Of a stretch of 64,000 nt of DNA, positions 1-8,750 are shown piece after piece. Location of the stretch: positions 235,894-299,893 of the forward strand of contig NZ_JAMBPQ010000007.1 in NCBI RefSeq assembly GCF_024206495.1, in the 5' to 3' direction. The translations under genes were made by a program, and so were the position numbers. The notes under the pieces were generated by a model that saw only the letters and a program-made list of their open reading frames with translations, was not told the origin of the DNA and searched no databases. The stretch comes from Paraburkholderia sp. CNPSo 3272 (GTDB lineage: Bacteria > Pseudomonadota > Gammaproteobacteria > Burkholderiales > Burkholderiaceae). Numbering within the stretch: the stretch's first letter is position 1; each line of letters starts with the position of its first letter.

Positions 1-276
1 TGAGGCGAGCGGCGCTTTCGCGTTCCGCGCATTGGCCGCGGGCCGGCGCTTCTGACGGCCATCCCCGTGGCGTTTCGACTCGCCGCGCCTGCTGCGCCGC
101 GGGCATGTCTTTGGGCTCGCCATAGCCCGTCCTGTGGGCATTCCACCCTTGTCCCCCGTTGCGTGACGGGCTCGCACTTTCGGCGCGGCCGACCCGCAAC
201 GCGCGCGCCGGGTAAAATCCCTCTTTTCCATCCTGAATCCGAACCGGGCGCCACCTGCCCGATGAGGGAACCGCGC

Positions 277-1248
277 ATGAAACAGTACCTCGAGCTCGTC
301 CGCTCGATTCTCGACACCGGCACCTGGCAGGAAAACCGCACCGGCATCCGCACGATCAGCCAGCCGGGCGCCATGCTGCGCTTCGACCTGCAGGAGGGCT
401 TTCCCGCAGTGACGACGAAGAAGCTGGCGTTCAAGTCGGCCGTGGGCGAGCTGATCGGATTTTTGCGCGCCTCGCGCAGCGCAGCCGACTTCCGGGCGCT
501 GGGTTGCAAGGTCTGGGACGCCAATGCGAACGAGAACGCCCAGTGGCTCGCCAACCCGTACCGCGAGGGCACGGACGACCTGGGCGACGTGTACGGCGTG
601 CAATGGCGGCGCTGGCCTGCTTACAAGGTGCTCGACGGCGACGCCGCCGCACAGCTCGCCGACGCGCAGTCGCGCGGCTATGCGCGCGTGGCAGAATTTA
701 CCGAGGATGGCCGCTCCAAGGTGCTGCTCTACAAGGCGGTGGACCAGCTGCGTCAGTGCCTCGATACGATCATGAGCAACCCCACCGATCGGCGAATTTT
801 GTTTCATGGCTGGAATCCGGCCGTGCTCGAAGAGATCGCGCTGCCGGCTTGCCACCTGCTGTACCAGTTCCTGCCGAACCCGACGAAGCGCGAAATTTCG
901 CTGTGCCTCTATATCCGCAGCAACGATGTGGGCCTCGGCACGCCGTTCAACCTGACCGAAGGCGCGGTGCTGCTGCACCTCGTGGGCCGGCTGACGGGCT
1001 ACACGCCGCGCTGGTTCACGTACTTCATCGGCGATGCGCATATCTACGAGAACCAGCTCGATATGCTCAACGAGCAGTTGCGCCGTGAGCCTTACGCGAG
1101 CCCGCGTCTGGCCATCTCCGAGCGCGTGCCCGAGTACGCGAAGACGGGCGTCTACGAGCCTCAGTGGCTCGAAAAGGTCGAGCCGTCCGACTTCTCACTC
1201 GTCGATTACCGGCACCACGAGCCGCTGACCGCGCCGATGGCGGTGTGA
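277..1248 (+). CDS. thyA: Thymidylate synthase ThyA
   Basis: Makes dTMP from dUMP with methylene-tetrahydrofolate as methyl donor and reductant, in the cytoplasm; essential for DNA synthesis. The 323-residue product shows the family hallmarks: the active-site segment [10 protein letters not shown] with the nucleophile at Cys192, the preceding [10 protein letters not shown] segment, and the folate and dUMP-binding [10 protein letters not shown] and YRHHEPL segments. It is longer than the 264-residue E. coli enzyme because of an extra stretch of roughly 50 residues after the RRWPAY segment, comparable to the long Lactobacillus-type enzymes. The ATG at 277 is chosen because homology begins at MKQYLELV; the frame stays open upstream to 67 but reads as low-complexity sequence. 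A -10-like TAAAAT lies at 213-218. A bidirectional terminator follows. Confidence 0.96.
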   Translation: MKQYLELVRSILDTGTWQENRTGIRTISQPGAMLRFDLQEGFPAVTTKKLAFKSAVGELIGFLRASRSAADFRALGCKVWDANANENAQWLANPYREGTDDLGDVYGVQWRRWPAYKVLDGDAAAQLADAQSRGYARVAEFTEDGRSKVLLYKAVDQLRQCLDTIMSNPTDRRILFHGWNPAVLEEIALPACHLLYQFLPNPTKREISLCLYIRSNDVGLGTPFNLTEGAVLLHLVGRLTGYTPRWFTYFIGDAHIYENQLDMLNEQLRREPYASPRLAISERVPEYAKTGVYEPQWLEKVEPSDFSLVDYRHHEPLTAPMAV

Positions 1249-1290
1249 GGCGCTTGCATTTGCGTGAGTGGCCGGTATGACCGGGCCATG

Positions 1291-1327
1291 AAAAAAGCCC
1301 GCGAACGGCGACGTTCGCGGGCTTTTT
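1291..1327. terminator. Bidirectional intrinsic terminator between thyA and the FecR-domain gene
   Basis: A perfect stem, AGCCCGCGAAC paired with GTTCGCGGGCT, is flanked by A6 on the left and T5 on the right, so it can stop transcription from both converging genes. Confidence 0.9.
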
Positions 1328-1344
1328 CGTTGGCGGCGCGACGA

Positions 1345-3879
1345 TCAGCCGTGGTGGTGATCGTCGTGATTGCCCCCGCTTGCGCGCTCTTGCGGATGAG
1401 GCGCGGGCTGCGGCTGCGGACGCGGTTGGGGCTGCGGCTGCGGGCGGGCCTCCGCGTGCTGCTGCGGCTGGGGCTGGGGCTGCGGATGGAATTCCGGGCG
1501 CGGCTGCGGTTGCGGCTGCGGACGGGCTTCCGCGCGCTGCTGCGGTTGAGGCTGCGGATGGAATTCCTGACGCGGCTGGGGTTGCGGCTGCGGCTGCGGA
1601 CGGACCTCGGCGCGCTGCTGCGGCTGGGGCTGCGGACGGACCTCAGCACGCTGTTGCGGTTGCGGCTGCGCTTGCGCCTGCGGATGAAACTCGGGGCGCG
1701 CCGCGGGCTGCTGCGCCTGCCGCGCCTCCGCTTGCGGCTGCATCTGCTGGCCGTGCTGCGCCGCGGCTGGCTCGGGCATCCGTTGCTGCGCTTGCGGCTG
1801 GCCACGCGCCGCGTCACGCTGCTCCTGCATCGCGACGGCGGGCGGTCTGCCTGCCTCGTTGCCGCCCGGCTGGCCTCGTGTGGCCATCGGCGCGTGCGGC
1901 TGCGTCCAGGCCGGTTGATGCGCTTCGCCGCGCGCCGCGTTGGCCGCGTTCATCGCTCCCGGGCCGGGCTGACCGGCTGCGGGCGCGCCGCCTTCGGGAC
2001 GGCCCGCAAACTGCGGCGGACGCGGCACGCCATGTTCCTGCGCGGCAGAGGGCGGCACGCCCGGCTGGCCATGCTCGGGGCCGCGCGGCATGGCGTTGCC
2101 AACCGCGGCGCCCGGTTGGGGCGCGCCGCCAGGCATACCCGGACCGCCGCCTTGCGCCTGCGGGGCCGACGGCCTGCCCGTCGTGCCAAGCACCGGTGAA
2201 TGCGGCGCCACGACACGCACATTCTGTGCAGGCCACGCGCCGTGGGCCGCCGGAGCGAACGGCGAGGACGGCGCATGCGACGGCGCCGAGACGCGCACCA
2301 CGGGCGCGCCCGCACCCGGCACCGTGCCGCCGGCGTGGGCGAAGCGCTGCGCCAGGTTGTCGTGGAACGCGGGCGGCGCGACCGGCGCGCGCGTGGCCAC
2401 GACCTGGCGCTGATTGAGCGCTGCGGGCGGCCGGTAGTCGGCGCGGCGCATGTTGGGTCCGAAACTGCCCTTCACAGGCGCGATGCCGGGCGTGCCCGGG
2501 TCGATACGCGCGTTGCGCCATTGCTGCGGATCGACATGTTGCGCGAACCGCGAAACCGGCTGACCGTGGACGAACGCCGTGGCCGGCACCGCCGTCACCG
2601 CACCCGGCGCGCGATAGTTCACGTAGGTGTTGTGGACGTTGATATTCGTGATGTTGACGTCGCGCCGGTAGTTGTTGACGACGACAGTCTGGTTCACGCG
2701 TTCGTAGTAGTGCGGGCTCCAGCCGCCCCAGTGCGGATGCCACGGCTCGCCCGGCCCGAGCGCGAACCACGCGACGCCCGCGGCAGCGACGCCGCCGACT
2801 GCGAGGTTGACGCCCCAGTCCGTGCCGCCGTCGCCGCCGCCCACGAACGCAACCAGCGCCGGCGCATACACGGGAGGCGCGCTCTCGACGATCGGCCCGG
2901 GCACCCACGCCCACGAATCGTCGACGTAAGCCCAGCGCCCGTAGTGGTACGGCGCGAAGCCCCAAGGCGCGTCATCGACCCACGTCCAGCCCCATGGCGC
3001 CTGCCACACCCAGTGGCCGTCGTGATACGGCGCCCAGCCGGTGGGCACCGAGTTCGGCGTCCAGACTTCGCCGTACTGCGGATCGTTGCGCCACGTGCCG
3101 TTGTTGTCGAGGTCCTGGTAGCCCGGGACGTCGCGCGAGACATAGCGCGCCGAGACCGAGCGCTCCTCGGCAGCGTCGCGCGCGAGCGCCCACTGGTCGA
3201 AGGCGTCCGGCGGCGGTGCCTGGTCGCTTGCCACCTGCTGCAGGTCGGTGCCGGCGAAGCGGATCTGCTGGCCGGCCGTCATCGGCGTCTGACCGTTTTC
3301 GCCGTACACGGTCACGCTTCCGCTGCGCACGGTGACGGTCGTGCTGCTGCCGTCGGGCGCCACGTCCACGCGATAGTCGCCGGGGCTCGTCACGCCGAGT
3401 GCGAGGTTCGGCGTGTCGATTTCATAAGAGCTGCCGGGCGGCACTTCGCGCACACGCGTCGAGAGCGTGCCCTGGGCGACCTTGAGCTGCGCGGTTTGAT
3501 CGTCGAGATTGAGGACATCGAGGCTCGTTTGCGCGCCGAGACGCACCGCCGTCGAGCCGATGTGTAGTTCGGAGCGCCCATTGGAGTCGTTCCAGAGCTG
3601 GTCGCCGGTCGTGAGAGGGCGGTTGAGCTGCGCGTACGACCAGTCGCTCGCGCCGGCCGGCTCGGTGGTCACGGCGCCGGCCATGTAGTCCAGACGCGCG
3701 ACGCGGCTCGGCGGGTCGCCGCCGGTGGCGGCGGGGGCGGTCGCGGCGTCGGGCGGCGCCGCCTGCGCGAAGACCGCGGGCGCGGCGGCGAGGTTCAGCG
3801 CCGCGAGCGCGGCGAGCGCAAACAGCGTGCGGCGCGAAGTGCGCCGAAACTGGGTGATCGTAGGTGTGCGCGTCATCAT
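1345..3879 (-). CDS. Secreted FecR-domain protein with Trp-rich repeats and Pro/Gln-rich tail
   Basis: The exact role is unknown. The 844-residue product starts with a signal peptide (about residues 1-39, ending AVFAQA), followed by a FecR-like beta domain (about 58-210). Residues 255-330 hold Trp/Tyr/Gly-rich repeats (WTPNSV, WVWQAPWGW, WAYVDDSW) of the kind annotated as DUF6600. A Gly/Ala stretch and an Asn-rich segment follow, and then several hundred residues rich in Pro, Gln, Ala and His made of EFHPQPQPQ and RAEARPQPQ type repeats, ending in a His-rich tail. The cytoplasmic anti-sigma segment of true FecR is absent and no sigma-factor gene is adjacent, so it is probably not a TonB-type signalling protein. 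A cell-surface or periplasmic structural role is inference. Two ATGs are tandem at the start, with AGGAGA 8 bases upstream of the first. It stands alone between two opposite units. Confidence 0.85.
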   Translation of the reverse strand: MMTRTPTITQFRRTSRRTLFALAALAALNLAAAPAVFAQAAPPDAATAPAATGGDPPSRVARLDYMAGAVTTEPAGASDWSYAQLNRPLTTGDQLWNDSNGRSELHIGSTAVRLGAQTSLDVLNLDDQTAQLKVAQGTLSTRVREVPPGSSYEIDTPNLALGVTSPGDYRVDVAPDGSSTTVTVRSGSVTVYGENGQTPMTAGQQIRFAGTDLQQVASDQAPPPDAFDQWALARDAAEERSVSARYVSRDVPGYQDLDNNGTWRNDPQYGEVWTPNSVPTGWAPYHDGHWVWQAPWGWTWVDDAPWGFAPYHYGRWAYVDDSWAWVPGPIVESAPPVYAPALVAFVGGGDGGTDWGVNLAVGGVAAAGVAWFALGPGEPWHPHWGGWSPHYYERVNQTVVVNNYRRDVNITNINVHNTYVNYRAPGAVTAVPATAFVHGQPVSRFAQHVDPQQWRNARIDPGTPGIAPVKGSFGPNMRRADYRPPAALNQRQVVATRAPVAPPAFHDNLAQRFAHAGGTVPGAGAPVVRVSAPSHAPSSPFAPAAHGAWPAQNVRVVAPHSPVLGTTGRPSAPQAQGGGPGMPGGAPQPGAAVGNAMPRGPEHGQPGVPPSAAQEHGVPRPPQFAGRPEGGAPAAGQPGPGAMNAANAARGEAHQPAWTQPHAPMATRGQPGGNEAGRPPAVAMQEQRDAARGQPQAQQRMPEPAAAQHGQQMQPQAEARQAQQPAARPEFHPQAQAQPQPQQRAEVRPQPQPQQRAEVRPQPQPQPQPRQEFHPQPQPQQRAEARPQPQPQPRPEFHPQPQPQPQQHAEARPQPQPQPRPQPQPAPHPQERASGGNHDDHHHG
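1396..1690. repeat. Degenerate tandem repeat encoding the P/Q-rich tail
   Basis: Imperfect units of roughly 70-75 bases recur here. On the coding (minus) strand they give alternating EFHPQPQPQ and AEARPQPQ or AEVRPQPQ blocks. The high internal similarity suggests unit number could vary between strains by slippage or recombination. Confidence 0.75.
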
Positions 3880-4106
3880 CGTTGTTCTCCTGTCGATGGG
3901 ATTTGGCGCTTATGCCGCAGCGTTTAGCGCCATCCCATGCAGGGCACTGTATCCGGCGGGCTTGTTTCCATGCTCACGGATTTGTTAAGGCTTATGCACC
4001 AGATGTAACAGAACGTGTGAGCGCACGTGAAACGCGCATTTTTGCCCGTGAAACCGGCGATTTTGTCGGATATTTGTCAGTGAATTCGGCGCGCGCACGC
4101 GGTGCC

Positions 4107-4829
4107 TCAAGCGCCGGCGATTGCGTCGAACTCGCGCTGTCCCCTGGGCGTGATGCGCAACACGCGCGGGCGGCTCGTGCGCTCGATCCAGCCGCCCTGC
4201 GTCCACGAATCGAGCAGCGCCGCCCCGAGTGCGCCGCCCAGATGCGGCCTGCGCTCGCTCCAGTCGAGGCAGGTGCACGCGAAGCGCCGCCGCCGCGCGC
4301 GCAGCGCCGCCACGTCCACGCCCCAGGCCGCGAGACGCGCCGCGCCCTCGGGCGTGGCTTCGAGGGTGTCGCCGTCCCGCACCAGCAGGCCGCCGTCCAC
4401 GAGGTGCTCGAACACCTGTACGGCCACTTCGCCGGCCATGTGGTCGTAGCAGGTGCGCGCATGGCGCATCTCGAGCGGCACCGTACGCACGGGGCGCGCC
4501 GCCGGGCGCTGCGAGGTGACGGCGTTGGAGACCTGCGCTACGTTCATGAGCGCCTCGATCGCCGCGGCGATCTCGGGGTTGGCGATGCGGTAGTAGCGGT
4601 GGCGGCCGCGCACGTCGAGCGCGAGCAGCCCGCCATCGGTCAAGCGCGCGAGGTGACCGCTCGCCGCGGAAGGCGAAAGGCCCGCGATCATCGTGAGTTC
4701 CCCTGCGGGCCGCGCGCTGCCGTCCATCAGCGCCCACAGCATGGCGGCGCGGCCCGGATCGGCGAGCAGTGCGGCAACGCGCGCGAGGCCCGGGAAGTGG
4801 CTCGATTCGTCGGTGGCGGACAGGTTCAT
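4107..4829 (-). CDS. ArsR-family winged-helix transcriptional regulator
   Basis: A predicted cytoplasmic DNA-binding repressor of 240 residues. The first 90 residues form an ArsR-type helix-turn-helix (LADPGRAAMLWALMD, then the recognition region LSPSAASGHLARL, then the wing GRHRYYRI). The rest is a longer C-terminal half with a MRHARTCYDH segment and a second winged-helix-like region, an arrangement seen in the larger ArsR proteins of proteobacteria. The start at 4829 is supported by AAGGAG six bases upstream; the frame is open further upstream without a comparable site. The signal is not evident. Cys and His pairs (ARTCYDH and FACTCLDW) could bind a metal, but that is speculative. It has no obvious adjacent target, so it may control itself or a distant gene. 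Confidence 0.88.
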   Translation of the reverse strand: MNLSATDESSHFPGLARVAALLADPGRAAMLWALMDGSARPAGELTMIAGLSPSAASGHLARLTDGGLLALDVRGRHRYYRIANPEIAAAIEALMNVAQVSNAVTSQRPAARPVRTVPLEMRHARTCYDHMAGEVAVQVFEHLVDGGLLVRDGDTLEATPEGAARLAAWGVDVAALRARRRRFACTCLDWSERRPHLGGALGAALLDSWTQGGWIERTSRPRVLRITPRGQREFDAIAGA

Positions 4830-5045
4830 GGCGGCTCCTTCGTGGTTTGCGATGGCGGCTGACGTCGCCCACACCGTGATTTTAGCGAAATCGCGCATTC
4901 GACGTTTCAGTCTTCGATGAAGTGTCGATTGCAGCCACTCGATGGCCCCGCGATGAGGCCGGAGCATTGCCTGCGGCGCTCCGTACTGCGGCGCGCAAGA
5001 GCCCCGCGCTAAAATCGTTTATTGATGCAATTGGTCTGGCCTTTT

Positions 5046-5192
5046 ATGAAACGCTTCCTGGCTCTTTTTGCCGTCGCCGCACTCGCCACCTTGTGCAGTG
5101 CCTGCGCAGGCGGTTCCGCGCCGTCGTCGAGCGGCGCGAGCGGCATCACGATGTACGGCACGATCGACCAGGGCGTCACGTTCCGCAAGTGA
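5046..5192 (+). CDS. Small lipoprotein, 48 residues
   Basis: A short reading frame begins MKRFLALFAV and continues with a hydrophobic stretch and the lipobox-like LCSAC, so Cys20 would be the lipidated residue. The mature part is only about 29 residues, Gly/Ser-rich and then ITMYGTIDQGVTFRK, which looks structured rather than random. A -10-like TAAAAT occurs at 5010-5015. No function is known. It belongs to a type of tiny lipoprotein often missed by gene callers because of its length. It sits alone between the ArsR gene (opposite strand) and the GlxA-type regulator. Confidence 0.7.
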   Translation: MKRFLALFAVAALATLCSACAGGSAPSSSGASGITMYGTIDQGVTFRK

Positions 5193-5294
5193 GCGGCCAG
5201 GCGTCATCTGGCAGTATTCAATGTCACCTTGACCCGACTGCCAAGCGCGCGCGTGCCATGATGCGGACATATCGTCAGCATCGAGTCCGCCGCC

Positions 5295-6332
5295 ATGCCG
5301 CCTCAACCGTCGTTCCCAGCGCCCGCACGCCATGTCGTGTTTGCCGTCGCGCCTGAGCTCGTGCTGCTCGACGCCTGCGGTCCCGTCGAGGCGTTCTGGA
5401 GAGCCGAACTGGCGATGCGCGCAGCGAGCGGCACCAGCGGCGGCGAGCCCTGCGCCTACCGCACGACGCTCGCCTCGGTCGCAGGCGGCGTGCTGCCGAC
5501 CTTTGCGGGCATGTCCATCGTCACCGAGCGGCTCGACTCGCTCGACCCCGCCACGATCGATACGCTGATCGTGCCCGGCGTCCCTATCTACGACACTGCG
5601 GACGACATCACCGCACTGCAACCCGAACTCGTCGCCTGGATCGCGGCGGCGGCACGCGACGCGCGCCGCGTCGCCTCGGTCTGCACGGGCGCGTTCTATC
5701 TCGCCGCGGCGGGCCTGCTCGACGGCCGCCGCGCGGCCACGCACTGGCGCAACGCCGCCCAGCTCGCGCGCCGTTTTCCCCGCGTCGAAGTCGATCCCGA
5801 GCCGATCTTCATCCGCGACGAGCGCGACGGTCGCGCCGTGTGGACGTCGGCGGGCGTGACGGCGGGCATCGATCTCGCCCTCGCGCTGATCGAGGAGGAC
5901 TGCGGCCATGCGGTCGCAATGCAGGCGGCGCGCCGCCTCGTCGTTTTCATGAAGCGGCCCGGCGGGCAGTCGCAGTTCAGCGAGGCGCTCACGGCTCAGG
6001 CCAGCGCGGGCGCGGAGTTCGACGCGCTGCACGGCTGGATGGCCGCCAACCTGCACGGCGAGCTGAGCGTCGAGCGTCTGGCCGAAGAAGCACGCATGAG
6101 CCCGCGCACGTTCGCGCGCCGCTATGTCGATGCGGTGGGGCGCACGCCGGCGCGCACGGTGGCGGCGATGCGCGTGGAGGCCGCCGCGCACGCGCTCGTG
6201 CAGTCGCGCCGGCCGCTCAAGCGCATTGCGGCCGACTGCGGGTTCGGCACCGAGCAGAATCTGCGGCGCGCGTTCGAAAGGTCGTATGGCGTGCTGCCGC
6301 TCGACTATCGGGCGCGATTCGCGGCGAGCTAA
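5295..6332 (+). CDS. GlxA-type AraC-family regulator with DJ-1/PfpI domain
   Basis: A cytoplasmic transcription factor of 345 residues. The N-terminal DJ-1/PfpI-like domain (about 15-200) begins HVVFAVAPELVLLDACGP and has a conserved Cys in VASVCTGAF near residue 130. In this subfamily the domain senses or binds a metabolite and usually lacks amidase activity. The C-terminal AraC helix-turn-helix pair (about 240-340) shows LSVERLAEEARMSPRTFARRY and the IAADCGFGTEQNLRRAF signature. Relatives of GlxA regulate amino-acid, choline or carnitine catabolism, but no such genes are next to it, so the regulon cannot be named. The start at 5295 (MPPQPSF) is the first ATG ahead of the domain. Confidence 0.9.
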   Translation: MPPQPSFPAPARHVVFAVAPELVLLDACGPVEAFWRAELAMRAASGTSGGEPCAYRTTLASVAGGVLPTFAGMSIVTERLDSLDPATIDTLIVPGVPIYDTADDITALQPELVAWIAAAARDARRVASVCTGAFYLAAAGLLDGRRAATHWRNAAQLARRFPRVEVDPEPIFIRDERDGRAVWTSAGVTAGIDLALALIEEDCGHAVAMQAARRLVVFMKRPGGQSQFSEALTAQASAGAEFDALHGWMAANLHGELSVERLAEEARMSPRTFARRYVDAVGRTPARTVAAMRVEAAAHALVQSRRPLKRIAADCGFGTEQNLRRAFERSYGVLPLDYRARFAAS

Positions 6333-6443
6333 AAACGCCGCCGATGGCGTTTCGCAAGCGGCTGCGACCGTCTGTCTTATTGCGCTCGTATAATCGACGC
6401 CTCCTTACCTCACCCTACGAGCCGCCGTTCGCGGCTTTTCGCC

Positions 6444-6962
6444 ATGAGCCAAGCCGAGATGAAGACGCCTGCCCAGCCGCTTGACCGTTCGGAAACGACG
6501 TTCCGGTTCCTCGCCGAGCCGACTTCGGTGAACTTCGGCGGCAAAGTGCACGGCGGTGCGCTGATGAAGTGGATCGACGAGACGGCCTATGCGTGCGCCG
6601 CGGTCTGGTCCGGCCGCTACTGCGTGACGGTGAGCGTGGGCAATATCCGCTTTCGCCGGCCGATTCTCGTCGGCAACATGGTCGAGCTGCGCGCGCGCGT
6701 GGTCGCCACGGGCCGCACGTCGATGCATATTCACATCACCGTGCACGCCGGCGACCCGAAGAGCGGTCAGCTGCGCCTCACCACGGACTGCCTGATCGTG
6801 TTCGTGGCCGTCGACGAAAACGGCAATCCGATTCCCGTGCCGACCTACGTGCCGGAAACGGACGAGCAGAAGCGCCTCGCGAAGTACGCGCTCGACGTGA
6901 AGGAAGCGCTCGACGCGATCGTCGAACTCAAGCCCGAGGAAGTGGCGAAAGGGCAGGTTTAA
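6444..6962 (+). CDS. Acyl-CoA thioesterase, hotdog fold (YciA-like)
   Basis: Predicted to hydrolyse acyl-CoA thioesters to free acid and CoA in the cytoplasm. The 172-residue protein has the hotdog-family layout: NFGGKVHGGALMKWIDETAYACA (glycine-rich turn, then the long central helix with the catalytic Asp/Glu), a strand segment around FRRPILVGNMVEL, and a C-terminal helix. Length and motifs resemble YciA and the cytosolic acyl-CoA thioester hydrolases. A good -10 box (TATAAT) lies at 6389-6394, so it probably forms its own transcription unit. A terminator separates it from convergent fumC. The chain-length preference cannot be read from the sequence. Confidence 0.9.
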   Translation: MSQAEMKTPAQPLDRSETTFRFLAEPTSVNFGGKVHGGALMKWIDETAYACAAVWSGRYCVTVSVGNIRFRRPILVGNMVELRARVVATGRTSMHIHITVHAGDPKSGQLRLTTDCLIVFVAVDENGNPIPVPTYVPETDEQKRLAKYALDVKEALDAIVELKPEEVAKGQV

Positions 6963-6999
6963 GCAGGTTTGATACGCAGGCACGCTGTTGCGACAGCAG

Positions 7000-7044
7000 A
7001 AAAAAAACAGGCGGCGATGGGTTGAGCCACGCCGCCCGTTTTGC
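7000..7044. terminator. Bidirectional terminator between thioesterase gene and fumC
   Basis: A run of A8 leads into GGCGGCG, paired with CGCCGCC across a 13-base loop, then GTTTT. It can serve both convergent genes. Confidence 0.75.
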
Positions 7045-7066
7045 ATTTGAGCCCTGCAAATGAAGC

Positions 7067-8476
7067 TTATTTGTTCGTGTTGCCGACCATCTCGCCGGGC
7101 TTCACCCATTCGTCGAACTGCTGCTCGGTCACATGTCCCAGCGCGAGCGCGGCGGCCTTGAGCGTGGTGCCTTCCTTGTGCGCCTTCTTGGCGATTTGCG
7201 CGGCCTTGTCGTAGCCGATATGAGGATTGAGCGCCGTCACGAGCATGAGCGATTCGTTGAGCAGCGTGTCGATGCGCGAGCGGTTCGGCTCGATTCCCAC
7301 CGCGCAGTGATCGTTGAAGCTGAGCGCGCCGTCGGCGAGCATGCGGATGGACTGCAGCACGTTGTGCGCGATCATCGGGCGGAACACGTTCAGCTCGAAG
7401 TTGCCGCTCGCGCCTCCCATGTTCACGGCGACGTCGTTGCCGAACACCTGGCAGCAGAGCATCGTCACGGCTTCCGACTGCGTCGGGTTCACCTTGCCCG
7501 GCATGATCGAGCTGCCCGGCTCGTTCTCGGGAATCGACAGCTCGCCCAAGCCGCAGCGCGGGCCGCTCGCGAGCCAGCGAATGTCGTTGGCGATCTTCAT
7601 GAGGCTCGCCGCCACGGTCTTGAGCGCGCCGTGCGCGAACACGAGCGCGTCGGCGGCGGCCATCACCTCGAACTTGTTGGGCGCCGTGACGAAGGGCACG
7701 CCGGTGAGCTTCGCAATGCTTTCTGCCACCTTGTGCGCGAATTGCGGATGCGCGTTCAGGCCGGTGCCTACGGCCGTGCCGCCCTGCGCGAGTTCGTAGA
7801 GATGCGGCAATGAAGATTCCACGTGCCTGATGCCGTGATCGAGCTGCGCAACGTAGCCCGAAAACTCCTGGCCGAGTGTCAGCGGCGTGGCGTCCTGCAG
7901 GTGCGTGCGGCCGATCTTCACAATGTCGGCGAAGGCCTTGGCCTTCGCGTCGAGCGTATCGCGCAGCGTCTTGAGCGCCGGCAGCAGATGCTTGACGATG
8001 CCGTAGGCGGCGGCCACGTGCATCGCGGTCGGGAACACGTCGTTGGAAGACTGGCCGCGATTGACGTCGTCGTTCGGATGCACCTTGCGCGCCTCGCCGC
8101 GCTCGCCGCCCAGAATCTCGCTCGCGCGGTTCGCGATCACCTCGTTGAGATTCATGTTGGTTTGGGTGCCGGAGCCCGTTTGCCAGACAGCGAGCGGGAA
8201 TTCGCCCGGATGCTTGCCCGCGATGATCTCGTCGGCGGCCTGCATGATGGCGTGCGCCTTGGTCTCGTCGAGCACGCCTAGCGAGAGATTCACTTCGGCT
8301 GCGGCGCGCTTGATCGTCGCGAGCGCGGTGATGAGTTCCGGCGACTGCTTTTCGGTGGAGATGCGGAAGTTCTGCAGCGATCGTTGCGTCTGCGCGCCCC
8401 AAAGCTGCTGGGCGGGCACGGCGATCTCGCCGAACGTGTCGCGCTCCATGCGGACATTTTCGTTGCTTGCGGTCAT
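7067..8476 (-). CDS. fumC: Class II fumarate hydratase FumC
   Basis: Converts fumarate to L-malate reversibly in the citric acid cycle, using no iron-sulfur cluster. The 469-residue protein carries the class II signature [11 protein letters not shown], the [17 protein letters not shown] segment and the [16 protein letters not shown] segment that contributes the catalytic His, all in the usual order. Length fits the homotetrameric FumC family. The start at 8476 (MTASNENV) is supported by CCGGAG about 7 bases upstream. The frame extends further upstream only through repetitive sequence ([14 protein letters not shown]) encoded by the 12-bp tandem repeat, which is not part of the protein. Confidence 0.97.
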   Translation of the reverse strand: MTASNENVRMERDTFGEIAVPAQQLWGAQTQRSLQNFRISTEKQSPELITALATIKRAAAEVNLSLGVLDETKAHAIMQAADEIIAGKHPGEFPLAVWQTGSGTQTNMNLNEVIANRASEILGGERGEARKVHPNDDVNRGQSSNDVFPTAMHVAAAYGIVKHLLPALKTLRDTLDAKAKAFADIVKIGRTHLQDATPLTLGQEFSGYVAQLDHGIRHVESSLPHLYELAQGGTAVGTGLNAHPQFAHKVAESIAKLTGVPFVTAPNKFEVMAAADALVFAHGALKTVAASLMKIANDIRWLASGPRCGLGELSIPENEPGSSIMPGKVNPTQSEAVTMLCCQVFGNDVAVNMGGASGNFELNVFRPMIAHNVLQSIRMLADGALSFNDHCAVGIEPNRSRIDTLLNESLMLVTALNPHIGYDKAAQIAKKAHKEGTTLKAAALALGHVTEQQFDEWVKPGEMVGNTNK

Positions 8477-8611
8477 TTGATACTCCGGTGATTGAGGCGG
8501 CGCCTTCGGCTCGCGCGGCTTGCGCTGCGTGGGAGGGCGCCGCCTTCGTGACGGGTTCGGATCCGCGTGGTGGCTGGGCTGCGGGGGCGCTGCGCGTCTC
8601 GCGTGACAAAT

Positions 8612-8659
8612 GTGACACAAGCGGTGACACAAGCGTTGACACAAGCGTTGACACAAGCG
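8612..8659. repeat. Four 12-bp tandem repeats upstream of fumC
   Basis: Two copies of GTGACACAAGCG are followed directly by two copies of TTGACACAAGCG, preceded by a degenerate GTGACAAAT. The array lies between the 5' ends or regulatory region of fumC and the 3' end of the phospholipase gene. A 12-bp period with a TGTCA core could be a protein-binding array, or slippage-prone filler. On the minus strand it is about 130-180 bases upstream of the fumC start. Confidence 0.85.
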
Positions 8660-8750
8660 GCTTCGCGGCTGGCTCGACGGCGGACGGTACGACGCAAATT
8701 AAGCGTTCTACGTTTTGCGCGCCCGATAGCGATGTGCGCTCAAAGCCGTT

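Noticed and set aside
67..276. Upstream in-frame extension of thyA
   Set aside because: Low-complexity translation without similarity to ThyA; the ATG at 277 matches the family N-terminus.
1396..1690. CRISPR or minisatellite interpretation of the repeats in the FecR gene
   Set aside because: The repeats are in frame within a coding sequence and encode a Pro/Gln-rich tail, with no spacer structure.
8477..8656. N-terminal extension of FumC
   Set aside because: It is a translation of the 12-bp tandem repeat and non-coding sequence; the ribosome binding site supports the start at 8476.
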